Of a stretch of 64,000 nucleotides of DNA, positions 37,833-46,127 are shown piece after piece. The stretch is from Actinomycetospora callitridis (lineage in GTDB: Bacteria; Actinomycetota; Actinomycetes; Mycobacteriales; Pseudonocardiaceae), in NCBI RefSeq assembly GCF_028737265.1, contig NZ_JAQZAK010000001.1:930001-994000 (forward strand), given 5' to 3'. The notes beneath the pieces are model-generated. The model was not told where the DNA came from. It saw nothing but the letters and a program-made list of their open reading frames with translations, and made no database searches. Positions within the stretch are counted from its first letter, which is position 1, and the number at the start of each line of letters is the position of its first letter. Made by a program: the position numbers and the translations under genes.

Positions 37833-38690
37833 ATGCCGGTCCGCGCCCCGTTGCGGCCCGGGCAGCAGACCCCGCTGCGCCCGGTGCCCCCGCACATCAC
37901 CCGCCCCGAGTACGTGGGGAAGCCCGCGCCCACGCGCAGCACCGATCCCTGGGTGCAGCCGCCCGAGGTCATCGAGGCGATGCGGGTCGCGTCCAAGATC
38001 GGCGCGCAGGCGCTGCAGGCCGGTGGCGAGGCCATCCGCCCGGGCGTCACCACCGACGAGGTCGACCGCGTCGTCCACGAGTTCCTCGTCGACCACGACG
38101 CCTACCCGTCGACGCTGGGCTACCGCGGCTTCCCGAAGTCGTGCTGCACCTCGATCAACGAGGTCATCTGCCACGGCATCCCGGACTCGACGGTGATCAG
38201 CGACGGCGACATCGTCAACATCGACGTCACCGCCTACATCGGCGGCGTGCACGGCGACACGAACGCGACGTTCCTCGCCGGGGACGTCGACGAGGAGGAC
38301 CGCCTGCTCGTCGAGCGCACCCTCGAGGCGACGAAGCGGGCGATCAAGGCGGTCAAGCCGGGGCGTGAGCTCAACGTCGTCGGGCGCGTGATCGAGTCGT
38401 ACGCGAACCGGTTCGGCTACGGCGTCGTCCGCGACTTCACCGGCCACGGCATCGGGCGCGCGTTCCACTCGGGCCTCGTCGTCGTCCACTACGACGACCC
38501 GGACCGCCACGAGATGCTCGAGCCGGGGATGACGTTCACGATCGAACCGATGATCACCCGCGGCTCCGTCGACTACGACGTCTGGGACGACGGCTGGACG
38601 GTGACGACCAAGGACAAGTCGCGCACCGCGCAGTTCGAGCACACGATCCTCGTCACCGACACCGGCAGCGAGATCCTCACGCTGCCGTGA
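37833..38690 (+). CDS. map: Methionine aminopeptidase, type I
   Basis: MetAP removes the starting methionine from new proteins. The 285-residue product has a proline-rich N-terminal extension of about 40 residues ([20 protein letters not shown]), the feature of the MetAP1c group, then the pita-bread fold with metal ligands in [19 protein letters not shown] (two Asp), GHGIGRAFH (His), and the C-terminal TIEPMITRG and AQFEHTILV (Glu). The active-site His is in [11 protein letters not shown]. It lies in the same relative order as mycobacterial mapB. Confidence 0.95.
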   Translation: MPVRAPLRPGQQTPLRPVPPHITRPEYVGKPAPTRSTDPWVQPPEVIEAMRVASKIGAQALQAGGEAIRPGVTTDEVDRVVHEFLVDHDAYPSTLGYRGFPKSCCTSINEVICHGIPDSTVISDGDIVNIDVTAYIGGVHGDTNATFLAGDVDEEDRLLVERTLEATKRAIKAVKPGRELNVVGRVIESYANRFGYGVVRDFTGHGIGRAFHSGLVVVHYDDPDRHEMLEPGMTFTIEPMITRGSVDYDVWDDGWTVTTKDKSRTAQFEHTILVTDTGSEILTLP

Positions 38691-38768
38691 GCACCTGCCG
38701 GTGCAAGCCCTGCGTCCTCGCTTGCACTGGACGCCAGGATCGCCACATCGTCGACCTCGCGACACGCC
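38691..38768 (-). repeat. Dispersed repeat copy, inverted (GGACGCAGGGCTTGCA family)
   Basis: On the minus strand the 16-bp box GGACGCAGGGCTTGCA occupies 38702-38717 and is followed by the hairpin GCACC-ggca-GGTGC (38691-38704, plus-strand reading GCACC...GGTGC). Upstream on that strand are GATCCTGGCGT and GCAAGCGA, related to the TTTCCTGGCGT and GCCAGCGT of other copies. It starts immediately after the map stop codon and fills the gap to the next gene. Confidence 0.65.
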
Positions 38769-38769
38769 G

Positions 38770-39780
38770 ATGAGGCTTCCGCACGTGCTCGCCTCGGCCG
38801 CGGTGTCGATCGACGGCTTCCTCGACGACGACACCCCCGAGCGGCTCGTGCTCTCCGGGCCCGCCGACCTCGACCGCGTCGACGCCGAGCGCGCGGGCGT
38901 CGACGCGATCCTCGTCGGCGGCGACACCGTGCGCGCCGACGACCCGCGCCTGCTCGTGCGCTCCCCGCAGCGCCACGCCGACCGGATCGCGCGCGGGCTG
39001 GGGCCGTCGCCGCTGCGCGTCGTGCTCTCCTCGCGCCCCGTCGACCCGGGCGCCCGCGTGCTGACCGAGGGTCGCGAGCTCGCCGACACGGTCGTCCTGT
39101 GCGGCACGCCCGACGAGGTGCTCGACCACCTCGCCGCCCGCGGCGTCGTGCGCCTCATGATCGAGGGCGGCGCACGCGTACACCGCGACTTCCTCGCCGC
39201 CCACGCCGTCGACGAGCTGCAGCTGGCGATCGCGCCGCGGCTGGTCGGCGCCGGGCCGCGGTTCACCGGTGTGCCCACCCGGGGCCACCTGGTGGAGACT
39301 CGCCCGGTGGAGCAGGACGTGCTGCTGCGCTACCGGTTCGGTGACGCGGACACCCGCTGGCTCGCCGAGGCGTGCTCGCTGGCCGAACGCTGCCCGCCGT
39401 CGGCGTCGGCGTTCTCGGTGGGCTGCGTGGTGGTCGCCGCCGACGGCACCGTGCTCGCGACCGGGCACAGCCGCCGCGACGACGTCCTCGACCATGCCGA
39501 GGAGGTCGCCCTGCGCGACGTCGACCACGCCGACCCGCGGCTGCCCGGCGCCACGATCTACACCTCGCTCGAGCCCTGCGGCCAGCGCGCCTCGCGCCCG
39601 ACGACCTGCACCCAGCACATCCTCGACGCCGGTGTCGGCCGGGTCGTCATGGCCTGGCGCGAGCCGCCGCTGTTCGTCGGGACGCCCTCGGGCGCGGCAC
39701 GGCTCGCCGAGGCGGGCGTCGAGGTGGTCGAGCGTCCGGACTTTGTGGAGCTCGCGCGCCGCCCCAATCTCCACCGTTGA
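38770..39780 (+). CDS. Reductase-deaminase fusion with RibD domains in reverse order
   Basis: The 336-residue protein joins a RibD C-terminal/DHFR-like reductase domain (residues 1-about 195; ASAAVSIDGFLDD, AERAGVDAILVGGDTVRADDPRL, VRLMIEGGARVH) to a cytidine-deaminase-like domain (about 197-336). The zinc motifs of the deaminase are intact: HAEEVAL and EPCGQRASRPTTC. Canonical RibD has deaminase first. It may serve pyrimidine intermediates in riboflavin or deazaflavin synthesis, or another pathway; no other rib gene is nearby. ATG 38770 is clear. It starts right after the inverted repeat copy. Confidence 0.8.
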   Translation: MRLPHVLASAAVSIDGFLDDDTPERLVLSGPADLDRVDAERAGVDAILVGGDTVRADDPRLLVRSPQRHADRIARGLGPSPLRVVLSSRPVDPGARVLTEGRELADTVVLCGTPDEVLDHLAARGVVRLMIEGGARVHRDFLAAHAVDELQLAIAPRLVGAGPRFTGVPTRGHLVETRPVEQDVLLRYRFGDADTRWLAEACSLAERCPPSASAFSVGCVVVAADGTVLATGHSRRDDVLDHAEEVALRDVDHADPRLPGATIYTSLEPCGQRASRPTTCTQHILDAGVGRVVMAWREPPLFVGTPSGAARLAEAGVEVVERPDFVELARRPNLHR

Positions 39781-39813
39781 GCCGATCACGCCCGCGTCGG
39801 TCATCGTGGTGGC

Positions 39814-40281
39814 GTGCGCTCGTTGCCGATCCTGCTGCCCGCCGCGGTGATCCGTGCCCGCGCCTGCCCGCTGGCCTCGATCCGCCAGATCCGCACCTGG
39901 CGGCTGCGGTTCGTCGAGCACGCCACCGGGACCGGCGACCGGCCGCGCGGCTGGTCCGACGTCGTCGACGCGGTGGCCGTGCCCGCGGTCGGACGGCCGG
40001 GATCGACCACCTGGTCCACCGAGCTCGCCGGCGACGGGTTCCGCGCGCTCTGGGACGCCCCGCGGCACGTGTCCGGTCCGGTGCGGCTGCGCGGCGACCT
40101 CGTCGTCGACCCGCTCGACGGGCTCCCGACCACCGGGCGCATCCACCGCCTGCGCCTGCTCACCGAGACGGTCCGCGACGAGCGGGTCGCCCTGGCCGCC
40201 CGCGACCTCTCGGCGGTGCCGAAGGCGGTCGACGACGCCGCGGCGGGTGTCCTGGTCGACGTCGAGCTCGATGCCACGTGA
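39814..40281 (+). CDS. Hypothetical protein
   Basis: A 155-residue open frame from GTG 39814 with no recognised family. It has no signal peptide or membrane segment and is rich in Arg, Asp and Val (RIRTWRLRFVEHATG, PRHVSGPVRLRGDLVVDPLDG, GRIHRLRLLTETVRDE). The strong GC-at-third-position pattern and lack of overlap with other genes support it as real. It stands between the reductase-deaminase gene and a PPOX gene on the same strand, but no shared function is apparent. Confidence 0.55.
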   Translation: MRSLPILLPAAVIRARACPLASIRQIRTWRLRFVEHATGTGDRPRGWSDVVDAVAVPAVGRPGSTTWSTELAGDGFRALWDAPRHVSGPVRLRGDLVVDPLDGLPTTGRIHRLRLLTETVRDERVALAARDLSAVPKAVDDAAAGVLVDVELDAT

Positions 40282-40336
40282 GCCACGTGAGCCACGCTGC
40301 TGCGCCGGGCGCACCGGCCGTGCGAGATTGCCGGGC

Positions 40337-40912
40337 GTGGCCAAGGTCTACGAGCGCATCGAGCCCCGGCTCGCCCGGTGGATCGGCAAGCAGCCGGTGT
40401 TCTTCGTCGGCACCGCCCCGCTGTCGGGCGACGGGCTGGTCAACGTCTCACCGAAGGGCCTGCGCGGCACCTTCGGCGTCCTCGACGACCACACGTTTGC
40501 CTACGTCGACATGACCGCGAGCGGCATCGAGACCACCGCGCACCTGCGGGAGAACGGGCGCATCTGCGTGATGTTCTGCTCCTTCGACGGCACACCGAAC
40601 GTCGTGCGGCTGCACGGCCGGGGCCGCGTCGTCACCCGCGGCGAGGAGGGGTTCGACGAGGCGCTCGCGCCGTTCGCGATGGGGCTCGCGTCGCGCCGCA
40701 CCGAGGCCCGCGGCGTGATCACCATCGACGTCACCCGGGTCGCCGACGCCTGCGGCTACGCGGTGCCGCGGATGGCCCTCGAGTCCGACCGCGAGCTGCT
40801 CGACTCCTGGGCGGAGCGGCGCAGCCCCGAGTGGCTGCGGAGCTACCGCACGGAGAAGAACCAGCACTCCCTCGACGGCCTCCCCGGGCTCGCGGGGCTC
40901 CCGGGATGGTGA
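40337..40912 (+). CDS. Pyridoxamine 5'-phosphate oxidase-family protein
   Basis: This 191-residue protein has the split-barrel flavin-binding fold of the PPOX family: [65 protein letters not shown]. Family members bind FMN or F420 and reduce small cofactors, biliverdin or quinones. GTG 40337 is chosen. The stop overlaps the following cobQ start by GTGA or ATGGTGA, so translation is coupled. Its exact substrate cannot be told from sequence alone. Confidence 0.8.
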   Translation: MAKVYERIEPRLARWIGKQPVFFVGTAPLSGDGLVNVSPKGLRGTFGVLDDHTFAYVDMTASGIETTAHLRENGRICVMFCSFDGTPNVVRLHGRGRVVTRGEEGFDEALAPFAMGLASRRTEARGVITIDVTRVADACGYAVPRMALESDRELLDSWAERRSPEWLRSYRTEKNQHSLDGLPGLAGLPGW

Positions 40913-42435
40913 CGGCCGGCGCGCTGCTCGTCGCGGGGACGACGTCCGACGCCGGCAAGAGCGTCCTGGTCGCCGGGATCTGCCGGTGGCTGCACCGTCG
41001 CGGCGTGGACGTGGCGCCGTTCAAGGCGCAGAACATGAGCAACAACTCGGTGGTGTGCGCCGACGGCGGGGAGATCGGGCGCGCGCAGGCGCTGCAGGCC
41101 GCCGCGTGCGGGCTCGCGCCCAGCGTCGGGTTCAACCCCGTGCTGCTCAAGCCGGGCAGCGACCGGACCTCGCAGGTGGTGGTGCGCGGCGTCGTCGACG
41201 GGACGGTGTCGGCGGCGAGCTACCGCGAGCGCAAGGCGGCGCTGCTCGAGGTCGTCACGTCGTCGCTGGCGTCGCTGCGCGAGCAGCACGAGGTCGTCAT
41301 CTGCGAGGGCGCCGGCTCGCCCGCGGAGATCAACCTGCGGGCGACCGACATCGCCAACATGGGCCTCGCGCGCGCCGCCGACCTGCCCGTGATCGTCGTC
41401 GGTGACATCGACCGCGGCGGCGTGCTGGCGCACCTGTTCGGGACCCTGGCGGTCCTCGAGCCCGCCGACCAGGCGCTGGTCGCGGGCTGGGTGGTGAACA
41501 AGTTCCGCGGCGACCCGGCGCTGCTCGAGCCCGGCCTCGAGCAGCTCCGGGCGCTGACCGGCCGCCCGACGCTGGGCGTCGTGCCGTGGAGCCCGGAGCT
41601 GTGGCTGGACGCCGAGGACTCGCTGGGCCACGTCGCCGACGGGGTGGTGGGACGGCCCGCGCCGCCGGTCGGGCGCGACTGGCTGCGGGTGGCGGTGGTG
41701 CGCCTGCCGCGGGTGTCCAACGGCACGGACGTCGACGCGCTGGCCGCCGAGCCCGGGGTCGCCGTCCGCTACGTCACCGAGCCCTCGCGCCTCGCCGACG
41801 CCGACCTCGTCGTGCTGCCCGGCTCCAAGGCGACGGTGGCCGACCTCGCGTGGCTGCGCGCGCAGGGGCTGGCCGACGGGGTCCTCGCCCACGCCCGCGC
41901 CGGGCGGCCGGTGCTCGGGGTCTGCGGCGGCTACCAGATGCTCTCCCGGCGCATCCACGACCCGCACGGGGTCGAGGCCGCGCCGGGCACCGTCGAGGGC
42001 CTCGGCCTGCTCGACGTCGAGGTGACCTTCGACGTCGCCAAGCACCTCGGGACGCCGACGGGGACGGCGCTGGGGGAGCCGGTGGCGTTCTACGAGATCC
42101 ACCACGGGCGGGAGCTGCGCTCCGACGCCGCCGCGCTGGTGACGCTGGCCGACGGGACGCCCGAGGGGGTGGACGGCGGGCACGTGCTCGGCACGCACGC
42201 GCACGGGCTCCTCGAGAACGACGGGCTGCGCCGGCGCCTGCTCGTGCGCGCCGCGGCGGCCGCCGGACGCGACTTCACCCCGGCGCCCGCCACGTCCTAC
42301 GCGGCGACGCGCGCGGCCCAGCTCGACCTGCTCGGCGACCTCGTCGAGACCCACCTCGACACCGACGCCCTCGAGGCGCTCATCGCGAAGGGCGCGCCGG
42401 CCGGGCTGCCCGAGGTCCGCGTCTCGTCCTCATGA
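40906..42435 (+). CDS. cobQ: Cobyric acid synthase
   Basis: CobQ amidates adenosylcobyrinic acid a,c-diamide at four positions using glutamine and ATP in cobalamin synthesis. The N-terminal ATPase half has [46 protein letters not shown] and [15 protein letters not shown]. The C-terminal glutamine amidotransferase half has the nucleophile Cys in [11 protein letters not shown] and the His in YEIHHGRE. At 509 residues it is the expected size. ATG 40906 precedes GTG 40909, which overlaps the PPOX stop. It is separate from the other cobalamin genes at 50.7-55.5 kb. Confidence 0.94.
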   Translation: MVTAGALLVAGTTSDAGKSVLVAGICRWLHRRGVDVAPFKAQNMSNNSVVCADGGEIGRAQALQAAACGLAPSVGFNPVLLKPGSDRTSQVVVRGVVDGTVSAASYRERKAALLEVVTSSLASLREQHEVVICEGAGSPAEINLRATDIANMGLARAADLPVIVVGDIDRGGVLAHLFGTLAVLEPADQALVAGWVVNKFRGDPALLEPGLEQLRALTGRPTLGVVPWSPELWLDAEDSLGHVADGVVGRPAPPVGRDWLRVAVVRLPRVSNGTDVDALAAEPGVAVRYVTEPSRLADADLVVLPGSKATVADLAWLRAQGLADGVLAHARAGRPVLGVCGGYQMLSRRIHDPHGVEAAPGTVEGLGLLDVEVTFDVAKHLGTPTGTALGEPVAFYEIHHGRELRSDAAALVTLADGTPEGVDGGHVLGTHAHGLLENDGLRRRLLVRAAAAAGRDFTPAPATSYAATRAAQLDLLGDLVETHLDTDALEALIAKGAPAGLPEVRVSSS

Positions 42436-42442
42436 TCGAGGT

Positions 42443-42500
42443 GGATTTCCTGGCGTTGAACGCCAGCGTGGACGCAGGGCTTGCATGCGGAGCATGCGCC
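42443..42500 (+). repeat. Dispersed repeat copy (GGACGCAGGGCTTGCA family)
   Basis: The most complete copy lies between the cobQ stop and the convergent reductase gene. It has GTGGATTTCC, the hairpin TGGCGTT-g-AACGCCA (42451-42465), then the box GGACGCAGGGCTTGCA (42470-42485) and a second hairpin GCATGC-gga-GCATGC (42483-42497). The last hairpin differs in sequence from the copies at 8185 and 38691, but the arms pair in each, a sign of selection for structure. Confidence 0.7.
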
Positions 42501-42505
42501 CGCCG

Positions 42506-43729
42506 TCAGGCCCGGGCGACGTCGTACACATGGCCGGCGGTGCGCAGGCGCTCCACGAGCGCCGGGCCCATCGCCGTGGCGGGGGTGAGCGAGCCGGCGC
42601 GGTCGGGCAGGCGGTCGCCGTCGAGGGCGAGGCAGAGCCCCGTCTCGCCGAGCATCACCGCGGTGGCGGCGTAGCCCGGGTCGCCGGAGCCCGACACGCG
42701 CGCGGTGTAGCGGGCGCCGGTGCTGGTCGTCGCGTCGATGTCGTGACGGAACCAGCCGTTCTCGCGGGTCTTCTCGCTCGGGCCCTCCCCGGGCTTGGGC
42801 AGGACGCGGTCGAGCACCTGCCGCACGCCGGGGGTCGACAGGCCGGCGAGGAGCGCGCTCAGCCCGCCCGTGACCACGCCCGCGGTGATCGCGCCGACCG
42901 GCCCCTTGCCGGTGCCCAGCACCTCGCCGTAGCGCAGGCCCTTGCCGTACGCGTAGCCCGCGATCGCGTTCGAGCGCCGCACGATCCGGGTGTTGTAGGA
43001 GGCCATGACGAACGGGGCGACCCACCGGCCCTCGACCTGGTGCGGGGTCGGGTTGTCGCTGGGCTGCCGGGTGTCGGGCTCGGCGGCGCGCTCGGGGCTC
43101 AGGCCGAACGGGTCGCGCATGAGCTTGAACACCGAGCGGTCGGCCCGCGCACCGTCGGCGAGCCCCTTCATCGAGTCGATCGTGCCCCCGGAGACGCCGC
43201 CGCGGACCCGGACGACCGCGGTGACGTCGGCGAGCTCGCCCTCGCCGTCGGCCTGCACGCGGCTGTGCAGCAGCAGCACCGCGAGGTCGGAGGGGATCGA
43301 GTCGTAGCCGCAGGAGTGCACGATCCGGGCGCCGCTGGCGCGGGCCGGCTCGTCGAAGCGGTCGATCGCCTCGCGGGCGAACTGGACCTCGCCGGTGAGG
43401 TCGGCGTAGTGCGTGCCGGCCGTCGCGCACGCCTCGACCACGGGCAGGCCGTACTTGGCGTAGGGGCCGACGGTGGTCAGGAGCGCCGTCGTCGAGGCGG
43501 CCATGCGCGCGAGGGCGTCGGGGTCGGTGGTGTCGGCGACGATGAGCGGCCAGTCCCCGCCGGGCGAGGGCAGCCGGTCGCGGACCTTCTCCAGCCGCTC
43601 GCGCGAGCGCCCGGCCAGAGCGATCCGGGTGCCGGCGGGCGCGTGGCGCGCGAGGTGGCCGGCGGTCAGCTCGCCGACGAAGCTCGTGGCGCCGAACAGG
43701 ACGAGCTCGTGCTCGCGATCACCGGACAT
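42506..43729 (-). CDS. Saccharopine-dehydrogenase-like NAD(P)-dependent reductase
   Basis: This 407-residue protein has a Rossmann N-terminus (ELVLFGATSFVGELTAGHLARH), TTVGPYAKYGLPVVEACATAGTHYADLTGE and GYDSIPSDLAVLLL, the signature of the saccharopine dehydrogenase-like/trans-acting enoyl reductase group known from mycobacterial lipid metabolism. ATG 43729 is chosen. It lies downstream of, and in the same direction as, the F420-type oxidoreductase gene, separated by the palindrome at 43776. The substrate is unknown; a lipid intermediate is a guess from the family. Confidence 0.83.
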   Translation of the reverse strand: MSGDREHELVLFGATSFVGELTAGHLARHAPAGTRIALAGRSRERLEKVRDRLPSPGGDWPLIVADTTDPDALARMAASTTALLTTVGPYAKYGLPVVEACATAGTHYADLTGEVQFAREAIDRFDEPARASGARIVHSCGYDSIPSDLAVLLLHSRVQADGEGELADVTAVVRVRGGVSGGTIDSMKGLADGARADRSVFKLMRDPFGLSPERAAEPDTRQPSDNPTPHQVEGRWVAPFVMASYNTRIVRRSNAIAGYAYGKGLRYGEVLGTGKGPVGAITAGVVTGGLSALLAGLSTPGVRQVLDRVLPKPGEGPSEKTRENGWFRHDIDATTSTGARYTARVSGSGDPGYAATAVMLGETGLCLALDGDRLPDRAGSLTPATAMGPALVERLRTAGHVYDVARA

Positions 43730-43775
43730 GGCCGCACGATATCCGCGCTCCCGTGCACCGGCAGCTCCGTCCCCC

Positions 43776-43815
43776 GTGAGTGATGTTCACGGCTATAGCC
43801 GGGAACATCACTCAC
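43776..43815. repeat. Palindromic repeat, gene-end element (copy 2)
   Basis: A 40-bp palindrome with one mismatch begins GTGAGTGATGTTCA, is centred on CGGCTATAGCCG and ends CTCAC. The stop codon of the F420-type oxidoreductase gene (43812-43814 on the minus strand) is inside the right arm. Unlike copy 1 it lies between two genes of the same direction. The changed bases at positions 6, 8, 9 and 10 of the left arm are matched by changes in the right arm. Confidence 0.75.
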
Positions 43816-44261
43816 GTAGGGGTGACCACGAAGATCGGGTGCCGGTCGGCGATGGCGGCGAGCTCCTCGTCGGACGAGTCGGCGTCGACGCCGTCGAAGA
43901 ACGCGCCGACCTCCCACGCCCAGGCGCGCAGGTAGGCGCGCAGCACCGGCGCCTTGTTGGCGTCGGCGAGCTCGGTGGCGCGCACGGTCTCGGTGCGCCG
44001 GCCGACGCGGAGCTCGGCCTCGCCCGCCACGCGCAGGTTGCGCACCCACTGCGTGTGCCCACGGGCGGCGACGAGGTAGCGCCGGCCGTCGAGGCGCAGC
44101 GGGTTCACCGGCGTCGTGCGGACCTCGCCGCTGGTGCGGCCACGGACACCGAGGACGGCGGAGCCGGCCAGCGGGAGCCCGAGCCGGGTGAGGCCCGCGA
44201 CCAGCGGGTTCATGATCGAGCGCGTGATGCGTCCGGGGGCCTGGTAGTGGCTGGCGGTCAC
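43812..44261 (-). CDS. Nitroreductase-family deazaflavin (F420)-dependent oxidoreductase
   Basis: The 149-residue protein matches the DDN/FDOR-A family: GVRGRTSGEVRTTPVNPLRLDGRRYLVAARGHT holds the F420 phosphate-binding region, and WVRNLRVAGEAELRVGRRTE follows. Members reduce quinones or prodrugs using F420H2. It runs from GTG 44261. It is divergent from the TetR gene at 44361, with three operator-like sites between them, so it is probably repressed by that regulator and induced by a small hydrophobic compound. Confidence 0.82.
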   Translation of the reverse strand: MTASHYQAPGRITRSIMNPLVAGLTRLGLPLAGSAVLGVRGRTSGEVRTTPVNPLRLDGRRYLVAARGHTQWVRNLRVAGEAELRVGRRTETVRATELADANKAPVLRAYLRAWAWEVGAFFDGVDADSSDEELAAIADRHPIFVVTPT

Positions 44262-44279
44262 GGTGTCCTCCTCGGCAGT

Positions 44280-44348
44280 ACGAGAGCGCTGCTCTCGTAT
44301 GGAGCACTGTTCTCGCTGCGACGCAGGTTGTCAAGAGCACTGCTCTCG
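44280..44348. promoter_or_regulatory. Three TetR operator-like sites
   Basis: Between the divergent oxidoreductase and TetR genes are three related inverted repeats. Site A (44280-44298) has ACGAGAGC and GCTCTCGT around GCT. Site B (44301-44315) is a weaker GAGCACTGTTCTC. Site C (44332-44348) has AGAGC-act-GCTCT. The shared core is AGAGCNNTGCTCT. Such an arrangement suits a TetR dimer repressing both genes. Confidence 0.55.
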
Positions 44349-44360
44349 CTGTGTGGCACG

Positions 44361-45038
44361 ATGACCCGCATGCCCCCCGGGACCCGCGCACGGGCGCGCG
44401 CCGAGACCACCCGAGCGATCCTCGACGAGGCCCGCCGCCAGCTCGCCGAGCAGGGCGCGGCGGCGCTCTCGCTGCGCTCGGTGGCCCGCGAGGTCGGGAT
44501 GGTCTCCTCGGCGGTCTACCGGTACGTCGCCAGTCGGGACGAGCTGCTCACGCGGCTGATCGTCGAGGCCTACGACGCCGTGGGGGAGCGCGCCGAGGCG
44601 GCCCGGGACCCGGAGGCACCGCCGCGCGCCCAGTGGCGCGCCGTGTGGCGGGCCGTGCGCTCCTGGGGGCTCGAGCACCCCGCGGAGTACGCGCTGATCT
44701 ACGGGTCGCCGGTGCCCGGCTACGCCGCGCCCGCCGAGACGATCCCGGCCGCCGGGCGCGTGGGCCTGCTCCTGGCCGCGATCGTCGCCGAGCACGGCCA
44801 AGCGCCGCCCGGCGACGGGGAGAGCGACGGGGAGAGCGACGGAGTGCTGCTCGAGGGCCTGCTCCCCGGCGTGGCCCCGCCGCTCGTCCTGCCGGCGATC
44901 GCGGCCTGGACGCAGCTCTTCGGCACCGTCGGCTTCGAGCTCTTCGGCCAGTACGAGAACGTCGTCGTCGACCGCGCGGCCTTCCTCGACGCGGTCGCCG
45001 ACACCGCAGCGTCGTCGGTCGGGCTCCCGCCGTCCTGA
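44361..45038 (+). CDS. TetR-family regulator
   Basis: The 225-residue protein has a TetR-type DNA-binding helix-turn-helix (RAILDEARRQLAEQGAAALS, LRSVAREVGMVSSAVYRYVASRDELLTRLI) and a ligand-binding domain of the TetR_C_33-like type with a Gly/Asp/Glu-rich loop (QAPPGDGESDGESDG). ATG 44361 is used; ATG 44370 in the same frame is possible. It is divergent from an F420-type oxidoreductase and sits next to three operator-like sites, so it probably represses itself and that enzyme. Confidence 0.85.
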   Translation: MTRMPPGTRARARAETTRAILDEARRQLAEQGAAALSLRSVAREVGMVSSAVYRYVASRDELLTRLIVEAYDAVGERAEAARDPEAPPRAQWRAVWRAVRSWGLEHPAEYALIYGSPVPGYAAPAETIPAAGRVGLLLAAIVAEHGQAPPGDGESDGESDGVLLEGLLPGVAPPLVLPAIAAWTQLFGTVGFELFGQYENVVVDRAAFLDAVADTAASSVGLPPS

Positions 45039-45132
45039 GACCCGTCGGAGGGTGGGACCGTACGGCTGCTTGACGCCGGGTGCCCTGTGCGCGGACGGTG
45101 ACCGCGCCGACGTCGTCGAAAGGGAGCACCAG

Positions 45133-45417
45133 ATGGCCGACCAGGATCACCGCGAGGAACCGCCGTCACTCCCCGAGACCGTGGCGCGCGAGCGTGCGAA
45201 CGAGGAGGCCGCGGACGCCGACTCCGCCACGTCCATCGCGAGCACCGAGCGCCGCGGCCGGCAGGCGACGCCCGGGTCCGGGGACGACTCGCTGCCCGAG
45301 GCCGAGCAGCGCGAGCGCGCGGCGGCGCAGGACGCCGACGCCGAGCAGGCGCGCGCCGAGAACCCGTCCATCCCGGGCGAGGAGTACCGCCACCGGGAGG
45401 GCCACCGCGAGGACTGA
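45133..45417 (+). CDS. Small hydrophilic acidic protein
   Basis: A 94-residue protein with no hydrophobic stretch, rich in Glu, Arg, Ala and Asp (AEQRERAAAQDADAEQARAE) and ending in EEYRHREGHRED. It is predicted to be largely disordered or helical. AGGGAG precedes ATG 45133. It faces the minus-strand TetR gene across a 9-base gap. No family is recognised; small proteins of this composition are common near stress genes in actinobacteria, which is only a loose hint. Confidence 0.6.
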   Translation: MADQDHREEPPSLPETVARERANEEAADADSATSIASTERRGRQATPGSGDDSLPEAEQRERAAAQDADAEQARAENPSIPGEEYRHREGHRED

Positions 45418-45426
45418 CGGCAGCGG

Positions 45427-46062
45427 TCAGCGCGCCGCCACGGACGCGCGCAGTCCCGCGATCATGAGGTCGAGCCCGTGGCGGAACAGGGCCTCGTGGG
45501 CGTCGGGGGTGCCCGTGTGCGCTGCCAGCGCCGGCCGGAGTGCGGCGAGGTGCGGGTAGAGCTCGGGGTCGGGGGGCGCCTGGTGCCCGTGGTCGGACGG
45601 CGGCCGCTCGCGCTCGGCGTGGTACTCGATCGCCGAGCCGATGACGAGGTTGCCGATCGCCTGGACGGTCGAGAACGCGTCGACGGGGGAGAGGCCCGCG
45701 TCGATGAGGGTGCCGAGCACCACCTCGACCGCGGGCAGCGCCGCCTCCGTCGGACGGTTGCCGGCGACGACCCGCGCGGCATCACGGTGGGCGACGAGGG
45801 CCCGGTACTGCACGACGGCGCGCTCGCGCAGCCAGTCCGCCCAGTCCTCGCCCGGCGCGGGGGGCGTCACCTGCCACTGGTCGGCGAGCAGGCGCTCGGC
45901 GACGTGGTCGAGCAGCGTCCGCTTGTCGGCGACGTGCCAGTAGAGCGTGGGCGCGCTGACCCCGAGGTCGCGGGCGAGCCGCCGCAGCGACAGGCCCTCG
46001 AGTCCCACCTCGCCGAGCAGGTCCACCGCGGCGTCGACGACGGCGTCGCGGGTCAGCGTCAT
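45427..46062 (-). CDS. TetR-family regulator with TetR_C-type ligand domain
   Basis: The 211-residue protein starts MTLTRDAVVDAAVDLLGEVG and has the helix-turn-helix LSLRRLARDLGVSAPTLYWHVADKRTLLDHVAE, close to the class of tetracycline-type repressors. The C-terminal half fits the TetR_C all-alpha ligand domain (AFSTVQAIGNLVIGSAIEYHAE). It is divergent from an ABC exporter and a CTAAC-N3-GTTAG site lies between, so it probably represses the exporter until a drug-like ligand binds. Confidence 0.87.
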   Translation of the reverse strand: MTLTRDAVVDAAVDLLGEVGLEGLSLRRLARDLGVSAPTLYWHVADKRTLLDHVAERLLADQWQVTPPAPGEDWADWLRERAVVQYRALVAHRDAARVVAGNRPTEAALPAVEVVLGTLIDAGLSPVDAFSTVQAIGNLVIGSAIEYHAERERPPSDHGHQAPPDPELYPHLAALRPALAAHTGTPDAHEALFRHGLDLMIAGLRASVAAR

Positions 46063-46104
46063 GCGTCCTCCCTTGCCCCCTCGAACGGTGTGAGGGTAGC
46101 GTCC

Positions 46105-46117
46105 CTAACGCTGTTAG
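46105..46117. promoter_or_regulatory. TetR operator-like palindrome
   Basis: CTAAC-gct-GTTAG is a perfect inverted repeat of 5-bp arms between the divergent TetR and ABC genes. It lies 11 bases before the ABC start and resembles the CTAAC/GTTAG half-sites of tetracycline-type repressors. The match to this regulator is inferred from position. Confidence 0.55.
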
Positions 46118-46127
46118 AGGAGGGGCC

